The notes beneath the pieces were generated by a model, which worked only from the letters and a program-made list of their open reading frames with translations, was not told where the DNA came from and made no database searches. Positions 54,285 to 63,662 of a stretch of DNA of 64,000 nt are shown piece by piece (the first letter of the stretch is position 1; each line of letters starts with the position of its first letter). Location of the stretch: the NCBI RefSeq assembly GCF_009908285.1, contig NZ_JAAARM010000003.1:124001-188000 (forward strand). The letters are read 5' to 3'. Source of the stretch: Pseudomonas sp. Fl4BN1. Lineage in GTDB: Bacteria; Pseudomonadota; Gammaproteobacteria; Pseudomonadales; Pseudomonadaceae. Position numbers and translations under genes: made by a program.

Positions 54285-55546
54285 TGCAGGTTGCCTTCGG
54301 GAATCTTGCACTCGTTCATCAGTTCGCGGACCTGGCCCAACAGGCCCTTGGGCCCGCAGAAGCTGATCTGGATCTGCTGGGGATCGGTCTGTGCGGCGGT
54401 GTGTCTCAGGGTCTGCGCCAACGACTCGGTACCGCCGCTGTTGGCGACGAAGTCCACGCCTCGGGCCTGGGCCATGCCTTGCAGGGTATCGACGCTGGGA
54501 AAAGCCCGGGACGGGTTGTAGCAGTACACCAGGGTGGCCTTGTCGAACTGTCCGGCGGCCTCGTCCTGCAGCCAGGAAATGAACGGCGAGATGCCGACCC
54601 CGCCACCGATCCAGATCTCCCGGGCGCCTTCCAGCGGACGCTTGAAGCGACCATAGGGGGCATAGAGGTCCGCGCGCATGCCGACCTTCACCTGCTTGCG
54701 CAGTCTTTGCGTGTAGTCGCCCAGGGCGCGGATCACGAACTCGATGCGCCCGTCTTCGCTGTGGGCGCTGGCGATGGTGAAGGGATGGGGCTCGCGCAGG
54801 CCCTTTTCCTGCATCGACAGAAAGGCGAACTGCCCTGGCTTGAAGGCAAAGCCCTGGCCCAGGGGCGTCAGTTCCAGGTGCAGGGAGCTCTTTTCCACCT
54901 TGACGGCGCTGACCTGGTATTCACCGGCCTTGGCCACCAAGGGGTAGAGCAGCAGCTTGTACAGGGCGCCGAGCACGCCCAGGGCACAGAGCACGGTGAG
55001 CCAGATGCCCGACGGCGTGTCCAGGGCAATGGGCGACTTGAAGCTCAGCCAATGCAGGATGACGATCACGAACAGCGGCCCGGAGAGTTTGTGCCACCAG
55101 CGCCACTGGCTGTACGGGATGTTGCGGTTCAGCGCCAGGAGCACGATCAGGCCCAGGGCCACGTAACTCAGTTGGCGCACCATGCGCGTCCAGTACTTCG
55201 ACCATTCGAGGATCGGCACGCTGTTCCATACGTCAAGGTTGGCCTTGAACACCATGTGATAGCTGGCAAACACCAGGGCCCAGATACCCAGCCATTTATG
55301 CACTTCATAGACCCGATCGAGGCCGCCGAACAGGCGCTCGACAAAACCCCAGCGGGCGGCCAGCAGGCAGGACACGGCCATGTAGGCCAGGGCTGCACTG
55401 CCGAGGATCAGGCTCAGGGTGGCGGAGCTCAGCCAGGTGTCCGAGGGGATCTCCAGCAACAGGGTGCAGGTGGTGATCAGCAGAATGCCGACGATGGTGT
55501 GCCAGGTTCTCAAAAGTGCATGACTCCGATTGGGAAATGCCGTCAT
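54260..55546 (-). CDS. Ferric reductase-like membrane flavocytochrome
   Basis: 428 residues from the ATG at 55546. About six TM helices fill the first 220 residues, with His pairs in WLGIWALVFASYHMVF and WRWWHKLSGPLFVIVILHWLSF that likely bind two b-haems. The C-terminal half has the FAD motif REPHPFTIAS and NAD(P) motif IWIGGGVGISPFISWLQ, as in NOX/FRE reductases. It would move electrons from cytosolic NAD(P)H across the membrane to ferric iron or another acceptor. The end overlaps the MFS gene by 25 bp. Confidence 0.9.
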   Translation of the reverse strand: MTAFPNRSHALLRTWHTIVGILLITTCTLLLEIPSDTWLSSATLSLILGSAALAYMAVSCLLAARWGFVERLFGGLDRVYEVHKWLGIWALVFASYHMVFKANLDVWNSVPILEWSKYWTRMVRQLSYVALGLIVLLALNRNIPYSQWRWWHKLSGPLFVIVILHWLSFKSPIALDTPSGIWLTVLCALGVLGALYKLLLYPLVAKAGEYQVSAVKVEKSSLHLELTPLGQGFAFKPGQFAFLSMQEKGLREPHPFTIASAHSEDGRIEFVIRALGDYTQRLRKQVKVGMRADLYAPYGRFKRPLEGAREIWIGGGVGISPFISWLQDEAAGQFDKATLVYCYNPSRAFPSVDTLQGMAQARGVDFVANSGGTESLAQTLRHTAAQTDPQQIQISFCGPKGLLGQVRELMNECKIPEGNLHYEFFEFR

Positions 55547-56035
55547 GGCGAAAGCATCGACTGCTGCAGGTAGCCCGTGGAAACACCAGCGGGCGCTGGC
55601 GCAGGGGACGATGCGTGGAGCGGTTCTGTGCGGGGCCAAGGTGGTTATGACAGGTTTAAGGTCGCGCAACCGGAGGCGATTCTAACGCCTAAGCCAGGAT
55701 GCAGGGTGATCTAAGTCAGCGATCTGTTGCTTACTAAATTGTTGAAAATGATCGAAAATCAATTGTATTTCCATTCCTTGGTCTGCCGCTCGCACCGCTG
55801 TGGGTCCCGGCTTGTCGGCGAAGAGTGCCTTGGGGCATGCGCCCGCGTTGCACACGCCTGCGCTGGCCAGCGGAAAGTGGCCCGGGCGCGCCAGCGCGAA
55901 CTGTAGTTTTTGATCAGCCTGTACGCTCGGTTTTCTGAGCGGCGAGGCCGGCTGCATGTGCTGCGCAGGCCCTGGCGCGCGTCTAGCAGCCATAGCCCCG
56001 TCGCCGTATCGGGGCCCGTGATGATGAGCCAGACC
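55547..56035. other. Divergent promoter region of the flavocytochrome and glutaminase genes
   Basis: About 490 bp without a credible gene. An AT-rich stretch at about 55733-55770 (TTGTTGAAAATGATCGAAAA) is the likely promoter area. A partial REP-like sequence (CCCGGCTTGTCGGCGAAGAG) lies at about 55806-55826. Confidence 0.5.
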
Positions 56036-56944
56036 ATGCAAGCCTTGTTGAACCAGATCCTCGATGAAGTCCGCCCCCTGATCGGCCAAGGCCGAGTCGC
56101 CAATTACATTCCAGCCCTGGCGGACGTGCCGGCCAACCAGCTGGGGATTGCCGTGTATGGCAACGATGGCCAGGTGTTCAGCGCCGGTGACGCCGACACG
56201 CCATTCTCGGTCCAGAGCATTTCCAAGGTCTTCAGCCTGGTCCAGGCCATCGGCCATTCCGGTGAGGCAATCTGGGAGCGCCTGGGCCACGAGCCCTCGG
56301 GGCAGCCGTTCAATTCCCTGGTGCAGTTGGAGTTCGAGCGCGGCCGGCCGCGCAACCCGTTCATCAATGCCGGGGCCCTGGTGATCTGCGACATCAACCA
56401 GTCGCGCTTCGCCGCGCCGGCCTTGTCCATGCGTGATTTCGCCCGGCGCCTGTCGGGCAACAGTCAGGTGATGGTGGATGGCCGGGTGGCCGATTCGGAG
56501 TATCAGCACCGCGCACGCAATGCGGCCATGGCCTACCTGATGCAGTCCTTCGGTAATTTCCACAACGATGTCGAGGCGGTGCTGCGCAGTTATTTCAGCC
56601 ATTGCGCCTTGCGCATGAGCTGCGTCGACCTGGCCCGGGCCTTCTGCTTTTTGGCCAGCGACGGCTTTTGCAAGCACAGCGGCGAGCAGATCCTCACGCG
56701 CCGGCAGACCCAGCAGGTCAACTCGATCATGGCCACCAGCGGCCTGTACGACGAAGCTGGCAATTTCGCCTATCGGGTCGGCTTGCCGGGCAAGAGCGGT
56801 GTCGGCGGGGGGATTGTCGCGGTGGTGCCTGGGCAGTTCACGGTGTGCGTGTGGTCGCCGGAACTCAACGCCGCGGGCAACTCGCTGGTGGGCATGGCCG
56901 CGCTCGAACTGCTGAGCCAGCGGATCGGCTGGTCGGTGTTCTGA
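56036..56944 (+). CDS. glsA: Glutaminase (serine-dependent beta-lactamase-like family)
   Basis: 302 residues from ATG 56036, matching the family's usual length and start ([19 protein letters not shown]); ATGs at 56021/56024 are open alternatives, and the ribosome-binding site is weak for all. It hydrolyses L-glutamine to glutamate and ammonia. The Ser-x-x-Lys catalytic motif is in [26 protein letters not shown], and [17 protein letters not shown] near the C-terminus, are diagnostic. Confidence 0.93.
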   Translation: MQALLNQILDEVRPLIGQGRVANYIPALADVPANQLGIAVYGNDGQVFSAGDADTPFSVQSISKVFSLVQAIGHSGEAIWERLGHEPSGQPFNSLVQLEFERGRPRNPFINAGALVICDINQSRFAAPALSMRDFARRLSGNSQVMVDGRVADSEYQHRARNAAMAYLMQSFGNFHNDVEAVLRSYFSHCALRMSCVDLARAFCFLASDGFCKHSGEQILTRRQTQQVNSIMATSGLYDEAGNFAYRVGLPGKSGVGGGIVAVVPGQFTVCVWSPELNAAGNSLVGMAALELLSQRIGWSVF

Positions 56945-56951
56945 GGTCGCC

Positions 56952-57413
56952 TTACCAGGCGCCCGGGTTGCTCAGGCTGATCTGCCCGCGATCAATGAAA
57001 CGTTGGGTGCCGAACAGGCCACCGGCCAGTTTGCCGCGCAATACGTAGGGCAGGTTGTCGAGACTCTGGGTTTGGCTCAGGCCGAGGGTCTGGCGCAGCA
57101 CGGAGAAGGCCGAGACGCTCACCGGGATCACCAGGATGTCTTCGGAATAACGGCCGATATGGCCCTGCTGGTCGCTGACCCCGGAAGCCAGTGGGCGGCC
57201 GTTGACCTCCAGGTCCAGGGCCACGCCGTTGTAGTCGATGGTGTTTTCATTGGGGTTCTGCAGGCGCAGTTTCACCGCGAAGCGCATTTCCAGGTCCTGG
57301 CTCGGCAGCGGCTCGATGCCCACCACATTGATCGCCAGGGGATCGCGGTTGGGCAGCAGGGCGCAGGCGCTCAGGCTGAGGAACAGCAGCGTCAGGGTGA
57401 TGAGTTTGCGCAT
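56952..57413 (-). CDS. LEA type 2/WHy-domain lipoprotein
   Basis: 153 residues. MRKLITLTLLFLSLSACALL is a lipoprotein signal with lipobox LSAC (Cys17). The mature part has the WHy (water stress and hypersensitive response) domain pattern: FAVKLRLQNPNENTIDYNGVALDLEVNGRPLASGVSD. Such beta-sandwich proteins may protect envelope proteins under desiccation. It could share a theme with the trehalose locus, but is 27 kb away. It converges on glsA with only 7 bp between stops. Confidence 0.88.
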   Translation of the reverse strand: MRKLITLTLLFLSLSACALLPNRDPLAINVVGIEPLPSQDLEMRFAVKLRLQNPNENTIDYNGVALDLEVNGRPLASGVSDQQGHIGRYSEDILVIPVSVSAFSVLRQTLGLSQTQSLDNLPYVLRGKLAGGLFGTQRFIDRGQISLSNPGAW

Positions 57414-57581
57414 GGGTTACCTGTCAGAAGTGAGGGCGAGTCGAGCAGGGCGAAGGTGCTTCGCCCCTGTCGCGGCCGGCCCAGGTTGCAATCAACCTGG
57501 GCGGTATGGCAACGCAGTCAGTGCGGTGATGTCACCGGTCAACCGATGTTGCGCCGCACGCAGCATAGACGCCAAGCAGCC

Positions 57582-59021
57582 TCAGGAGTTCGCCTTGGCA
57601 CTCATGTCCGGGTCTTGCATGACCTTGAGGGTCGATGCTTCCGGATCGAACTCATCCTCTTCCAGCTCGAGAAATTCCTCCGGCAGGAAGATGTTCAGGA
57701 AGATCGCGCAGATGGCGCCGACGGTGATCGGCGATTCGAAGATGTTGTGCAGGGCCTTGGGCAGCTCGCGCAGCACTTCCGGCACCGCCGCCACGCCCAG
57801 GCCCATGCCTAGGGAGATGGCCACGATCAGCACGTTGCGCCGGTGCAGCCCGGCCTCGGCGAGGATCTTGATCCCGGCCACCGCCACGGTGCCGAACATG
57901 ATCAGGGTGGCACCACCGAGTACCGGCTTGGGCATCAGTTGCAGCACCGCGCCGATCATCGGGAACAGCCCCAGCAGGACCAGCAGCCCGGCAATGAAGT
58001 AGGCGACGTAGCGGCTGGCCACGCCGGTCAGCTGAATCACCCCGTTGTTCTGGGCGAAGGTGACCATTGGCAAACTGTTGAACACCGCCGCCACTGCCGA
58101 GTTGAAACCGTCCGCCAGCAGGCCGGACTTGATGCGCTTGATGTACAGCGGGCCCTTGACTGGCTGTTGGGAAATCATCGAGTTGGCGGTCAGGTCGCCG
58201 GCGGCTTCCAGTGGCGAGATCAGGAAGATCACCGCCAGGGGAATGAAGGCGATGAGGTCAAAGGAGAAACCGTACTTGAACGGCACCGGCACGCTGACCA
58301 GAGGCACGTCCGGCAACGCCGCCATGTCCACCCGCCCCAGCAGCCAGGCCACTACGAAGCCCAGGGTCAGGCCGATGACGATCGAGCCGACGCGCAGCAT
58401 CGGGTGATTGAAGCGGTTGAGCACCACGATGGTCAGCAGCACCAGTGCCGCCAGGCCCAGGTTGCTCGCAGCTCCAAGGTCGCTGGCGCCGTAGCCGCCG
58501 GCCATGTCGGTGACGGCCACCTTGATCAGCGACAGGCCCATCAGGGTGATGATGGTGCCGGTCACCACCGGGGTGATCAGCTTGCGCAGCTTGCCGATGA
58601 ACTGGCTGAGGAACATCTCGATGAAGGCTGCGACAAAGCAGATGCCGAAGATCGTCGAGAGGATCTCGTTGGTGTCGCCGCCACGGCCCTTGACCATGAA
58701 ACCGGCGCTGAGCAGTACGCTGATGAAGGAGAAACTGGTGCCTTGCACGCACAGCAGGCCAGAGCCGATAGGGCCCAGGCGCCGGGCCTGGACGAAGGTC
58801 CCCAGGCCGGAAACGAACAGCGCCATGCTGATCAGGTAGGGCAGTTCACTCTCAAGGCCGAGGACGCCGCCGAAGATCAGGGTCGGGCTGATGATGCCGA
58901 CGAAGCTGGCCAGCACGTGCTGCAGCGCGGCGAAGATTGCGGCACTGAAGTGCGGGCGGTCGTTGAGGCCGTAGATCAGGTCAGACTTGTAGCGAGGAGG
59001 GGAGCGATCAGGTGTGGTCAT
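57582..59021 (-). CDS. NCS2 family nucleobase (xanthine/uric acid-type) permease
   Basis: 479 residues from the ATG at 59021, the upstream ATG-less extension being unlikely. It has about 12-14 TM helices. The NCS2 signature QNNGVIQLTGVASRYV is present, and the FISPLEAAGDLTAN motif (with its conserved Glu) corresponds to the substrate site in the XanQ/UapA branch. It is probably a proton-coupled importer of xanthine, urate or uracil. There is no neighbouring purine-catabolism gene in the window. Confidence 0.92.
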   Translation of the reverse strand: MTTPDRSPPRYKSDLIYGLNDRPHFSAAIFAALQHVLASFVGIISPTLIFGGVLGLESELPYLISMALFVSGLGTFVQARRLGPIGSGLLCVQGTSFSFISVLLSAGFMVKGRGGDTNEILSTIFGICFVAAFIEMFLSQFIGKLRKLITPVVTGTIITLMGLSLIKVAVTDMAGGYGASDLGAASNLGLAALVLLTIVVLNRFNHPMLRVGSIVIGLTLGFVVAWLLGRVDMAALPDVPLVSVPVPFKYGFSFDLIAFIPLAVIFLISPLEAAGDLTANSMISQQPVKGPLYIKRIKSGLLADGFNSAVAAVFNSLPMVTFAQNNGVIQLTGVASRYVAYFIAGLLVLLGLFPMIGAVLQLMPKPVLGGATLIMFGTVAVAGIKILAEAGLHRRNVLIVAISLGMGLGVAAVPEVLRELPKALHNIFESPITVGAICAIFLNIFLPEEFLELEEDEFDPEASTLKVMQDPDMSAKANS

Positions 59022-59220
59022 GGGAAAAGGCCTGCCAGTGGCGTGTGGGTACAGCGGGGGCACACGCCGGAAAGTGGACGGGACTTGGGCCGCAAAAGCA
59101 TGACGTCGGACAAGACTTGCGGACCCGGTCAGAAAAAAGGAGGCGCAGGATGCCAGAAAGGTGCCGCTGTCAGAAGGGCAAACAGGCGGAAAAGGTCAAT
59201 GCAGGCCTCAAGAGCCCCGC

Positions 59221-60120
59221 TTAGTCTGGGACAAAGGCGCGCAGCAGGTCTTCCTCGAAGGCTTGCTGGGCCTCGCCCGGCACCTGGGCGCGGTGTCGGG
59301 CGAGGTAGAAGTCCACCTCGAAACTCAGTTGCGGCTGCCCCAGGGGCTTGAGTTGGCCGGCGTTCTCCCAGTTGCGGGCAAAATGGCTGGGCAGGTAGCC
59401 GATGTGCTGTCCAGAGAGGATGAAGGCCAGGGTGCCTTCCACCTGTTCGGCCCGGGCCGAGCAACGCTGGCCCTGGAACGGCTCGTCCGGACCGAGGAAA
59501 CGGTAAGGATGGTCGACCCGGTCGGCATGCTGCAGGCTGCTCAGGTCCGGCTCCGCGGCGCTGAACAATGGATGGCCGACAGCGCAATACAGGTGCTGGG
59601 TCTCGCTGAACAGGCGGCGGTAATCAAAGGCCCGCTGGACCTTTGAGAAGTAACCGATGGCCAGGTCCAGGCGTTGCTGCAGGAGCAGGCGCTCCATTTC
59701 GCCGGGCATGGCACTGAGCAACTCGATCCGCACCGATTCATCGCGCTGGCGAAAGTCGCGGATCGCTGCCGCCACCTTCTGCAACACCGACTGGTCCAGG
59801 GCTTCGGACAGCCCCAGGCGCACCTCGCCGATCAAGCGTCCGGCAACACCGTTGGACTGATGGCGAAACACTTCGATGGATTGGAACAGCGGGCGGGTCG
59901 CGCTCAGCAACTGCTCGCCCTTGGGCGTCAGCTTGAAGCCGGCCTTGCCACGGCTGCACAGGCGGTAGCCGAGACGGGTCTCCAGGCGCGCCATTTGCTG
60001 GCTGATGCTGGACTGGCTCAGTCCCAATTCACCCTGGGCGGCGCTGAAGCCACCGCACTGCGCCACGCTGACGAACAGCCGTAACAGCTGCAGGTCCAGA
60101 TCGTGCAATTGACCCAGCAT
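59221..60120 (-). CDS. LysR family regulator, divergent from the polyamine-binding protein/agmatinase genes
   Basis: 299 residues from the ATG at 60120, with GGGAG 8 nt upstream. HTH at residues about 10-40 (LQLLRLFVSVAQCGGFSAAQGELGLSQSSISQQMARLE). The effector domain runs from about residue 95. It lies 101 bp from the divergent genes for an extracellular binding protein and agmatinase, which it probably controls, perhaps in response to agmatine or a related guanidino compound. Confidence 0.92.
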   Translation of the reverse strand: MLGQLHDLDLQLLRLFVSVAQCGGFSAAQGELGLSQSSISQQMARLETRLGYRLCSRGKAGFKLTPKGEQLLSATRPLFQSIEVFRHQSNGVAGRLIGEVRLGLSEALDQSVLQKVAAAIRDFRQRDESVRIELLSAMPGEMERLLLQQRLDLAIGYFSKVQRAFDYRRLFSETQHLYCAVGHPLFSAAEPDLSSLQHADRVDHPYRFLGPDEPFQGQRCSARAEQVEGTLAFILSGQHIGYLPSHFARNWENAGQLKPLGQPQLSFEVDFYLARHRAQVPGEAQQAFEEDLLRAFVPD

Positions 60121-60221
60121 CAAACATTACTCCCGGTGAATGTCAGCGTAACAAGCTTGGTATTTTTGTAATGTAACCATCCGGGCAAGCTGCCGCTACT
60201 TCCTCCTTGCAGGTGCCCGTC

Positions 60222-61316
60222 ATGTGTCCGTTGCTGCGCTTGTGCCTTCCGTTGGCGATATTGGCCATGGCCCCGTCGTCACGGGCCGAAGAACCGCTGC
60301 TCAACCTTTACAGCTGGGCCGATTACGTGGCCCCGCAGACCCTGCAGCGGTTTACCGAAGAAACCGGTATTCAGGTGCGCTACGACACCTTCGACGCTCC
60401 GGAGGTGCTGGAAACCAAGCTGCTCACGGGTGGCAGCGGTTATGACGTGGTGGTGCCGTCTTCCAGCGTGCTGGCGCGAGGGTTGGCGGCCGGGGCGCTG
60501 CGGGAGATCCCCCGCGCCAGCCTCAAGGGTTACGCCAACCTTGATCCGGACCTGCTGGGCAAGCTGGCGGCAGTCGATCCCGGCAATCGCTACGGCGTGC
60601 CCTATACCTGGGGCACCCTGGGCTTGGGTATCAACGTCGAGGCGCTGCGTCAACGTCTGCCGGGCGTGCCGCTGGACAGCCTGGACCTGCTGTTCAAACC
60701 GCAATACGCCGAACGCCTCAAGGACTGCGGGATTGCCATTCTCGATTCGCCTCAGGAAGTCATCGGGCTGGCCCTGCATTACCTGGGCAAGGACCCCTAC
60801 AGCACGGACAAAAACGACCTGGCCCAGGCCGAAGCGCTGTTGCGGCAGCTGCAGCCTGCAGTGCTCTATGTGGCCACCGGCCGACAGATCAATGACCTGG
60901 CCAACGGCAGCGTGTGCCTGGCGCTGACCTACAACGGCGATGCCAGCATGGCCGCTGACCAGGCGCGCAAGGCCGGCAAGCCGTTCGAGGTGGCTTACCG
61001 CATTCCCCAGAACGGCACCCTGGTCTGGCAAGACAACCTGGCGATCCCCAAGGATGCGCCGCACCCCGAGGCGGCCCGAGCCTTCATCGAGTTCATGCTG
61101 CGTCCGGAGTCGGTGGCGGCCCTGACCAACAGCCTGTTCTTCGCCAATGCCAACCAGGCGGCGACGCCCCTGGTTGACCCAGCGATCCGCAACGACCCAG
61201 ACATTTACCCGGCTGCCCAGATGCGTGCCCGGCTGTACGCCGACCGCAGCATGAGCCTCAAGGACATGCGTCAGCGCACGCGTATCTGGAGCACCTTCCG
61301 TAGCCGCCAACCCTGA
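60222..61316 (+). CDS. Periplasmic polyamine-type substrate-binding protein (PotF/SpuD-like)
   Basis: 364 residues from the ATG at 60222. The signal peptide (MCPLLRLCLPLAILAMAPSSRA) is followed by LLNLYSWADYVAPQTLQRFTEETGIQVRYDTFDAPEVLETKLL, the characteristic start of spermidine/putrescine-binding proteins. GYDVVVPSSSVLARG and WGTLGLGINV also match. The ABC permease and ATPase genes are missing here, so the protein must use subunits encoded elsewhere or act as a sensor. It precedes speB by 10 bp. Confidence 0.92.
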   Translation: MCPLLRLCLPLAILAMAPSSRAEEPLLNLYSWADYVAPQTLQRFTEETGIQVRYDTFDAPEVLETKLLTGGSGYDVVVPSSSVLARGLAAGALREIPRASLKGYANLDPDLLGKLAAVDPGNRYGVPYTWGTLGLGINVEALRQRLPGVPLDSLDLLFKPQYAERLKDCGIAILDSPQEVIGLALHYLGKDPYSTDKNDLAQAEALLRQLQPAVLYVATGRQINDLANGSVCLALTYNGDASMAADQARKAGKPFEVAYRIPQNGTLVWQDNLAIPKDAPHPEAARAFIEFMLRPESVAALTNSLFFANANQAATPLVDPAIRNDPDIYPAAQMRARLYADRSMSLKDMRQRTRIWSTFRSRQP

Positions 61317-61326
61317 GGAAACACCC

Positions 61327-62286
61327 ATGGATATCGCCGACCTCAACGATCAGGCCCTGACCCGCGACAGCCTGTACGGCACCCAGGCCGAAACCACCTA
61401 CGCCGGCATCACCAGCTTCATGCGTCGGCGTTATAGCCGTGACCTGCGAGGTGTCGACCTGGTGGTCAGTGGCGTGCCCTTCGACACCGCCACCACCAAC
61501 CGTCCCGGGGCGCGCTTCGGGCCGCGGGGGATCCGCGCAGCATCCGCTGGCATCGCCTGGGAACGCCATTGGCCCTGGGCCTTCGACCCCTTCGAACACC
61601 TGGCAGTGATCGACTATGGCGACTGCGCCTTTGACCATGGCACCCCGCAATCGGTGCCCGAGAGCATCGAGACCCATGCCCGGCGCATCCTCGACGCCGG
61701 CTGCGCGATGCTGACCCTGGGCGGTGATCACTTCATCAGCTACCCGCTGCTCAAGGCCCATCATCGCCGGCACGGTCCACTGGCGCTGATTCACTTCGAT
61801 GCCCACAGCGACACCTGGCCCGACGAGGAAGGCCAGCGTATCGATCACGGCACCATGTTCTGGCACGCCGCCCGGGAGGGGCTGGTCGACCCGGCGCGCT
61901 CGGTGCAGATCGGCTTGCGCACCACCAACGATGACCATCAGGGCTTCCAGGTGCTGGATGCGCGCCAGGTTCATCGGCTTGGCTGCGAGGCGATTGCCGC
62001 GGCGATTCGCGAACGGGTCGGTGATCACCCGGTGTACCTGACCTTCGACATCGACTGCCTGGACCCGGCGTTCGCCCCGGGGACCGGCACCCCGGTCTGC
62101 GGCGGCTTGAGCACCACCCAGGCATTGGAGATTCTCGGCAGCTTGCGCGGGATCAACCTGGTGGGCATGGACCTGGTGGAGGTGGCACCGGCCTACGACC
62201 ACGCCGAGATCACCTCCCTGGCGGGCGCCACCCTGGCCATGGAAATGCTCTGTCTCTACGCGGCCCGGCATAAGGTCGACGTCTGA
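61327..62286 (+). CDS. speB: Agmatinase SpeB
   Basis: 319 residues of the ureohydrolase family; cleaves agmatine to putrescine and urea. The two-Mn ligands are all present: His in GGDHFISYPL, the HFDAHSDTW cluster, and TFDIDCLDP. TPVCGGLS and GMDLVEVAPAYDHAEIT also match E. coli SpeB, to which the sequence aligns end to end from memory. It follows the polyamine-binding protein gene in a probable two-gene operon with a divergent LysR. Guanidinobutyrase is a less likely alternative. Confidence 0.93.
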   Translation: MDIADLNDQALTRDSLYGTQAETTYAGITSFMRRRYSRDLRGVDLVVSGVPFDTATTNRPGARFGPRGIRAASAGIAWERHWPWAFDPFEHLAVIDYGDCAFDHGTPQSVPESIETHARRILDAGCAMLTLGGDHFISYPLLKAHHRRHGPLALIHFDAHSDTWPDEEGQRIDHGTMFWHAAREGLVDPARSVQIGLRTTNDDHQGFQVLDARQVHRLGCEAIAAAIRERVGDHPVYLTFDIDCLDPAFAPGTGTPVCGGLSTTQALEILGSLRGINLVGMDLVEVAPAYDHAEITSLAGATLAMEMLCLYAARHKVDV

Positions 62287-62413
62287 CCTTTGCCGTTTGC
62301 TTGCGCCGCTGCGCCAGGTCCGGAGGGCCTGGCTTGATGATCTTTCACCGAACCGCTGGCGGCCTTGGGCACGCCGCATCTCCTGGGGCATCCAGGCTAG
62401 GGCTGCGACAGGC

Positions 62414-62436
62414 CTCCTGACATTGTCTGTCAGGAG
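62414..62436 (+). promoter_or_regulatory. Palindromic operator upstream of the WYL regulator
   Basis: CTCCTGACA-TTGTC-TGTCAGGAG: perfect 9-bp arms around a 5-bp centre, 45 bp before the GTG start of the YafY-type gene. The CTGACA/TGTCAG core suits WYL/DeoR-type HTH dimers, so autoregulation is likely. Confidence 0.6.
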
Positions 62437-62481
62437 CCTCTGGTATCCTGCCTCGGTGTTTTTCCCGGGAGTTCACTCAAG

Positions 62482-63198
62482 GTGTCGCGAGCCAGTCGAT
62501 TACTCACCCTGTTGCAGATGCTGCGAGGCAAGAGCCGCGCGGTCACTGCTGCAACATTGGCCCGGGAGCTGGAGGTCTCCGAACGCACCCTGTACCGCGA
62601 CATTGCCGAGCTCACCTCCCTGGGGGCGCCGATCTACGGAGAGGCCGGGGTTGGCTATGTGCTGCGCAGCGGTTTGTTCTTGCCGCCGCTGATGCTCAAT
62701 GCCGATGAAACCGAAGCCGTGGTCCTTGGCTTGCGCTACGTCGATCAGCGGGGCGACGAGGTGTTGAGCAAGGCTGCCGCCGATGCCATGGCCAAGATCG
62801 CCGCGGTGCTGGCACCGGCCGCCCAGGACGCCTTGCGCAATCCCACGCTGCTACCGGGGCCGTCAGGTTATGGCTTTCCGGACAATCCGGTGTCATTGAA
62901 CGTGTTTCGCCTGGCGATCCGTCATCAGGCCAAGCTGCTGATCGACTATGCCGATGTCAACCAGACCCCCAGCCAGCGGCTGATCTGGCCCCTGGCCCTG
63001 GGCTTTCTCAACGAGGCCCGGGTGATAGTTGCCTGGTGCGAGCTGCGTGAAGATTACCGGACCTTTCGCACCGATCGCATCGCCGCCGCCGAGGAGCAGG
63101 ATGTGGCCTATCCGGGGCGCCGCAGTGATTGGCTACGGGCCTGGCGCAAGCGCATGCAAGGGGATGCAGGCGGCCGTTTCACTGCTGACAAGAAATGA
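62482..63198 (+). CDS. WYL-domain transcriptional regulator (YafY type)
   Basis: 238 residues from the GTG at 62482; GGGAG lies 10 nt upstream. The N-terminal HTH_11 (SRASRLLTLLQMLRGKSRAVTAATLARELEVSERTLYRD) is followed by the WYL domain from about residue 140 (IDYADVNQTPSQRLIWPLALGFLNEARVIVAWCELREDYRTFR). WYL domains sense ligands, often nucleic-acid-related. A palindrome upstream is a probable operator. The next gene, a SnoaL-like protein, lies 52 bp downstream. Confidence 0.92.
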   Translation: MSRASRLLTLLQMLRGKSRAVTAATLARELEVSERTLYRDIAELTSLGAPIYGEAGVGYVLRSGLFLPPLMLNADETEAVVLGLRYVDQRGDEVLSKAAADAMAKIAAVLAPAAQDALRNPTLLPGPSGYGFPDNPVSLNVFRLAIRHQAKLLIDYADVNQTPSQRLIWPLALGFLNEARVIVAWCELREDYRTFRTDRIAAAEEQDVAYPGRRSDWLRAWRKRMQGDAGGRFTADKK

Positions 63199-63250
63199 CG
63201 TGACGGGGTCCTAACATGGCTCGCTCATCTACTCGCAAGGAGCTTGTTCC

Positions 63251-63592
63251 ATGTTCACTACCGACCCTTCGCTGGCCCCGGCCATCATCGCTTATCTGGC
63301 GGCGACCAATACCGGGGACAGTTCAGTGGTAGCGTCGATCTTCGCCGACCAGGCGCAGCTTTTCGACGAGCGTGAATACCGCGTCGGGCCGCAGGAGATT
63401 GCCCGCTGGATGGACGACACCCGGAGCCGCTTGCGGCCCCGGCTGGAGATCGTCGGGGTTCAGCAGCGCACCGGCAAGGTGCTGCTGGATAATCTGATTT
63501 CCGGTGACTTTCCCGGCAGCCCCCAGGCCTTGCGCTACACCTTTCGCCTTGATGCCCAGGGCAAGATCGCGCGCCTGGATATCTCTCGCTGA
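63251..63592 (+). CDS. SnoaL-like/NTF2-fold protein
   Basis: 113 residues with AAGGAG upstream. IIAYLAATNTGDSSVVASIFADQAQLFDEREYRVGPQEIARWMDDTRSR is the typical first half of SnoaL-like domains of the NTF2 superfamily, and the rest forms the curved sheet. The family includes isomerases and binding proteins; the function is unknown. It probably shares control with the WYL regulator upstream, a frequent pairing in Pseudomonas. Confidence 0.85.
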   Translation: MFTTDPSLAPAIIAYLAATNTGDSSVVASIFADQAQLFDEREYRVGPQEIARWMDDTRSRLRPRLEIVGVQQRTGKVLLDNLISGDFPGSPQALRYTFRLDAQGKIARLDISR

Positions 63593-63662
63593 GCGGTTCT
63601 GCCTGACTGCGCGTGCTTGCGGGGTGGCATACTGCGGCTCTTTGCCAGGAGGCCTGCCAGCC

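Noticed and set aside
55745..55765. Possible Fur or Anr box (TGAAAATGATCGAAAATCAATT) upstream of the flavocytochrome gene
   Set aside because: The first half matches a Fur repeat, but the second half does not. As an Anr site the TGAT/ATCA half-sites are 5 rather than 4 bp apart.
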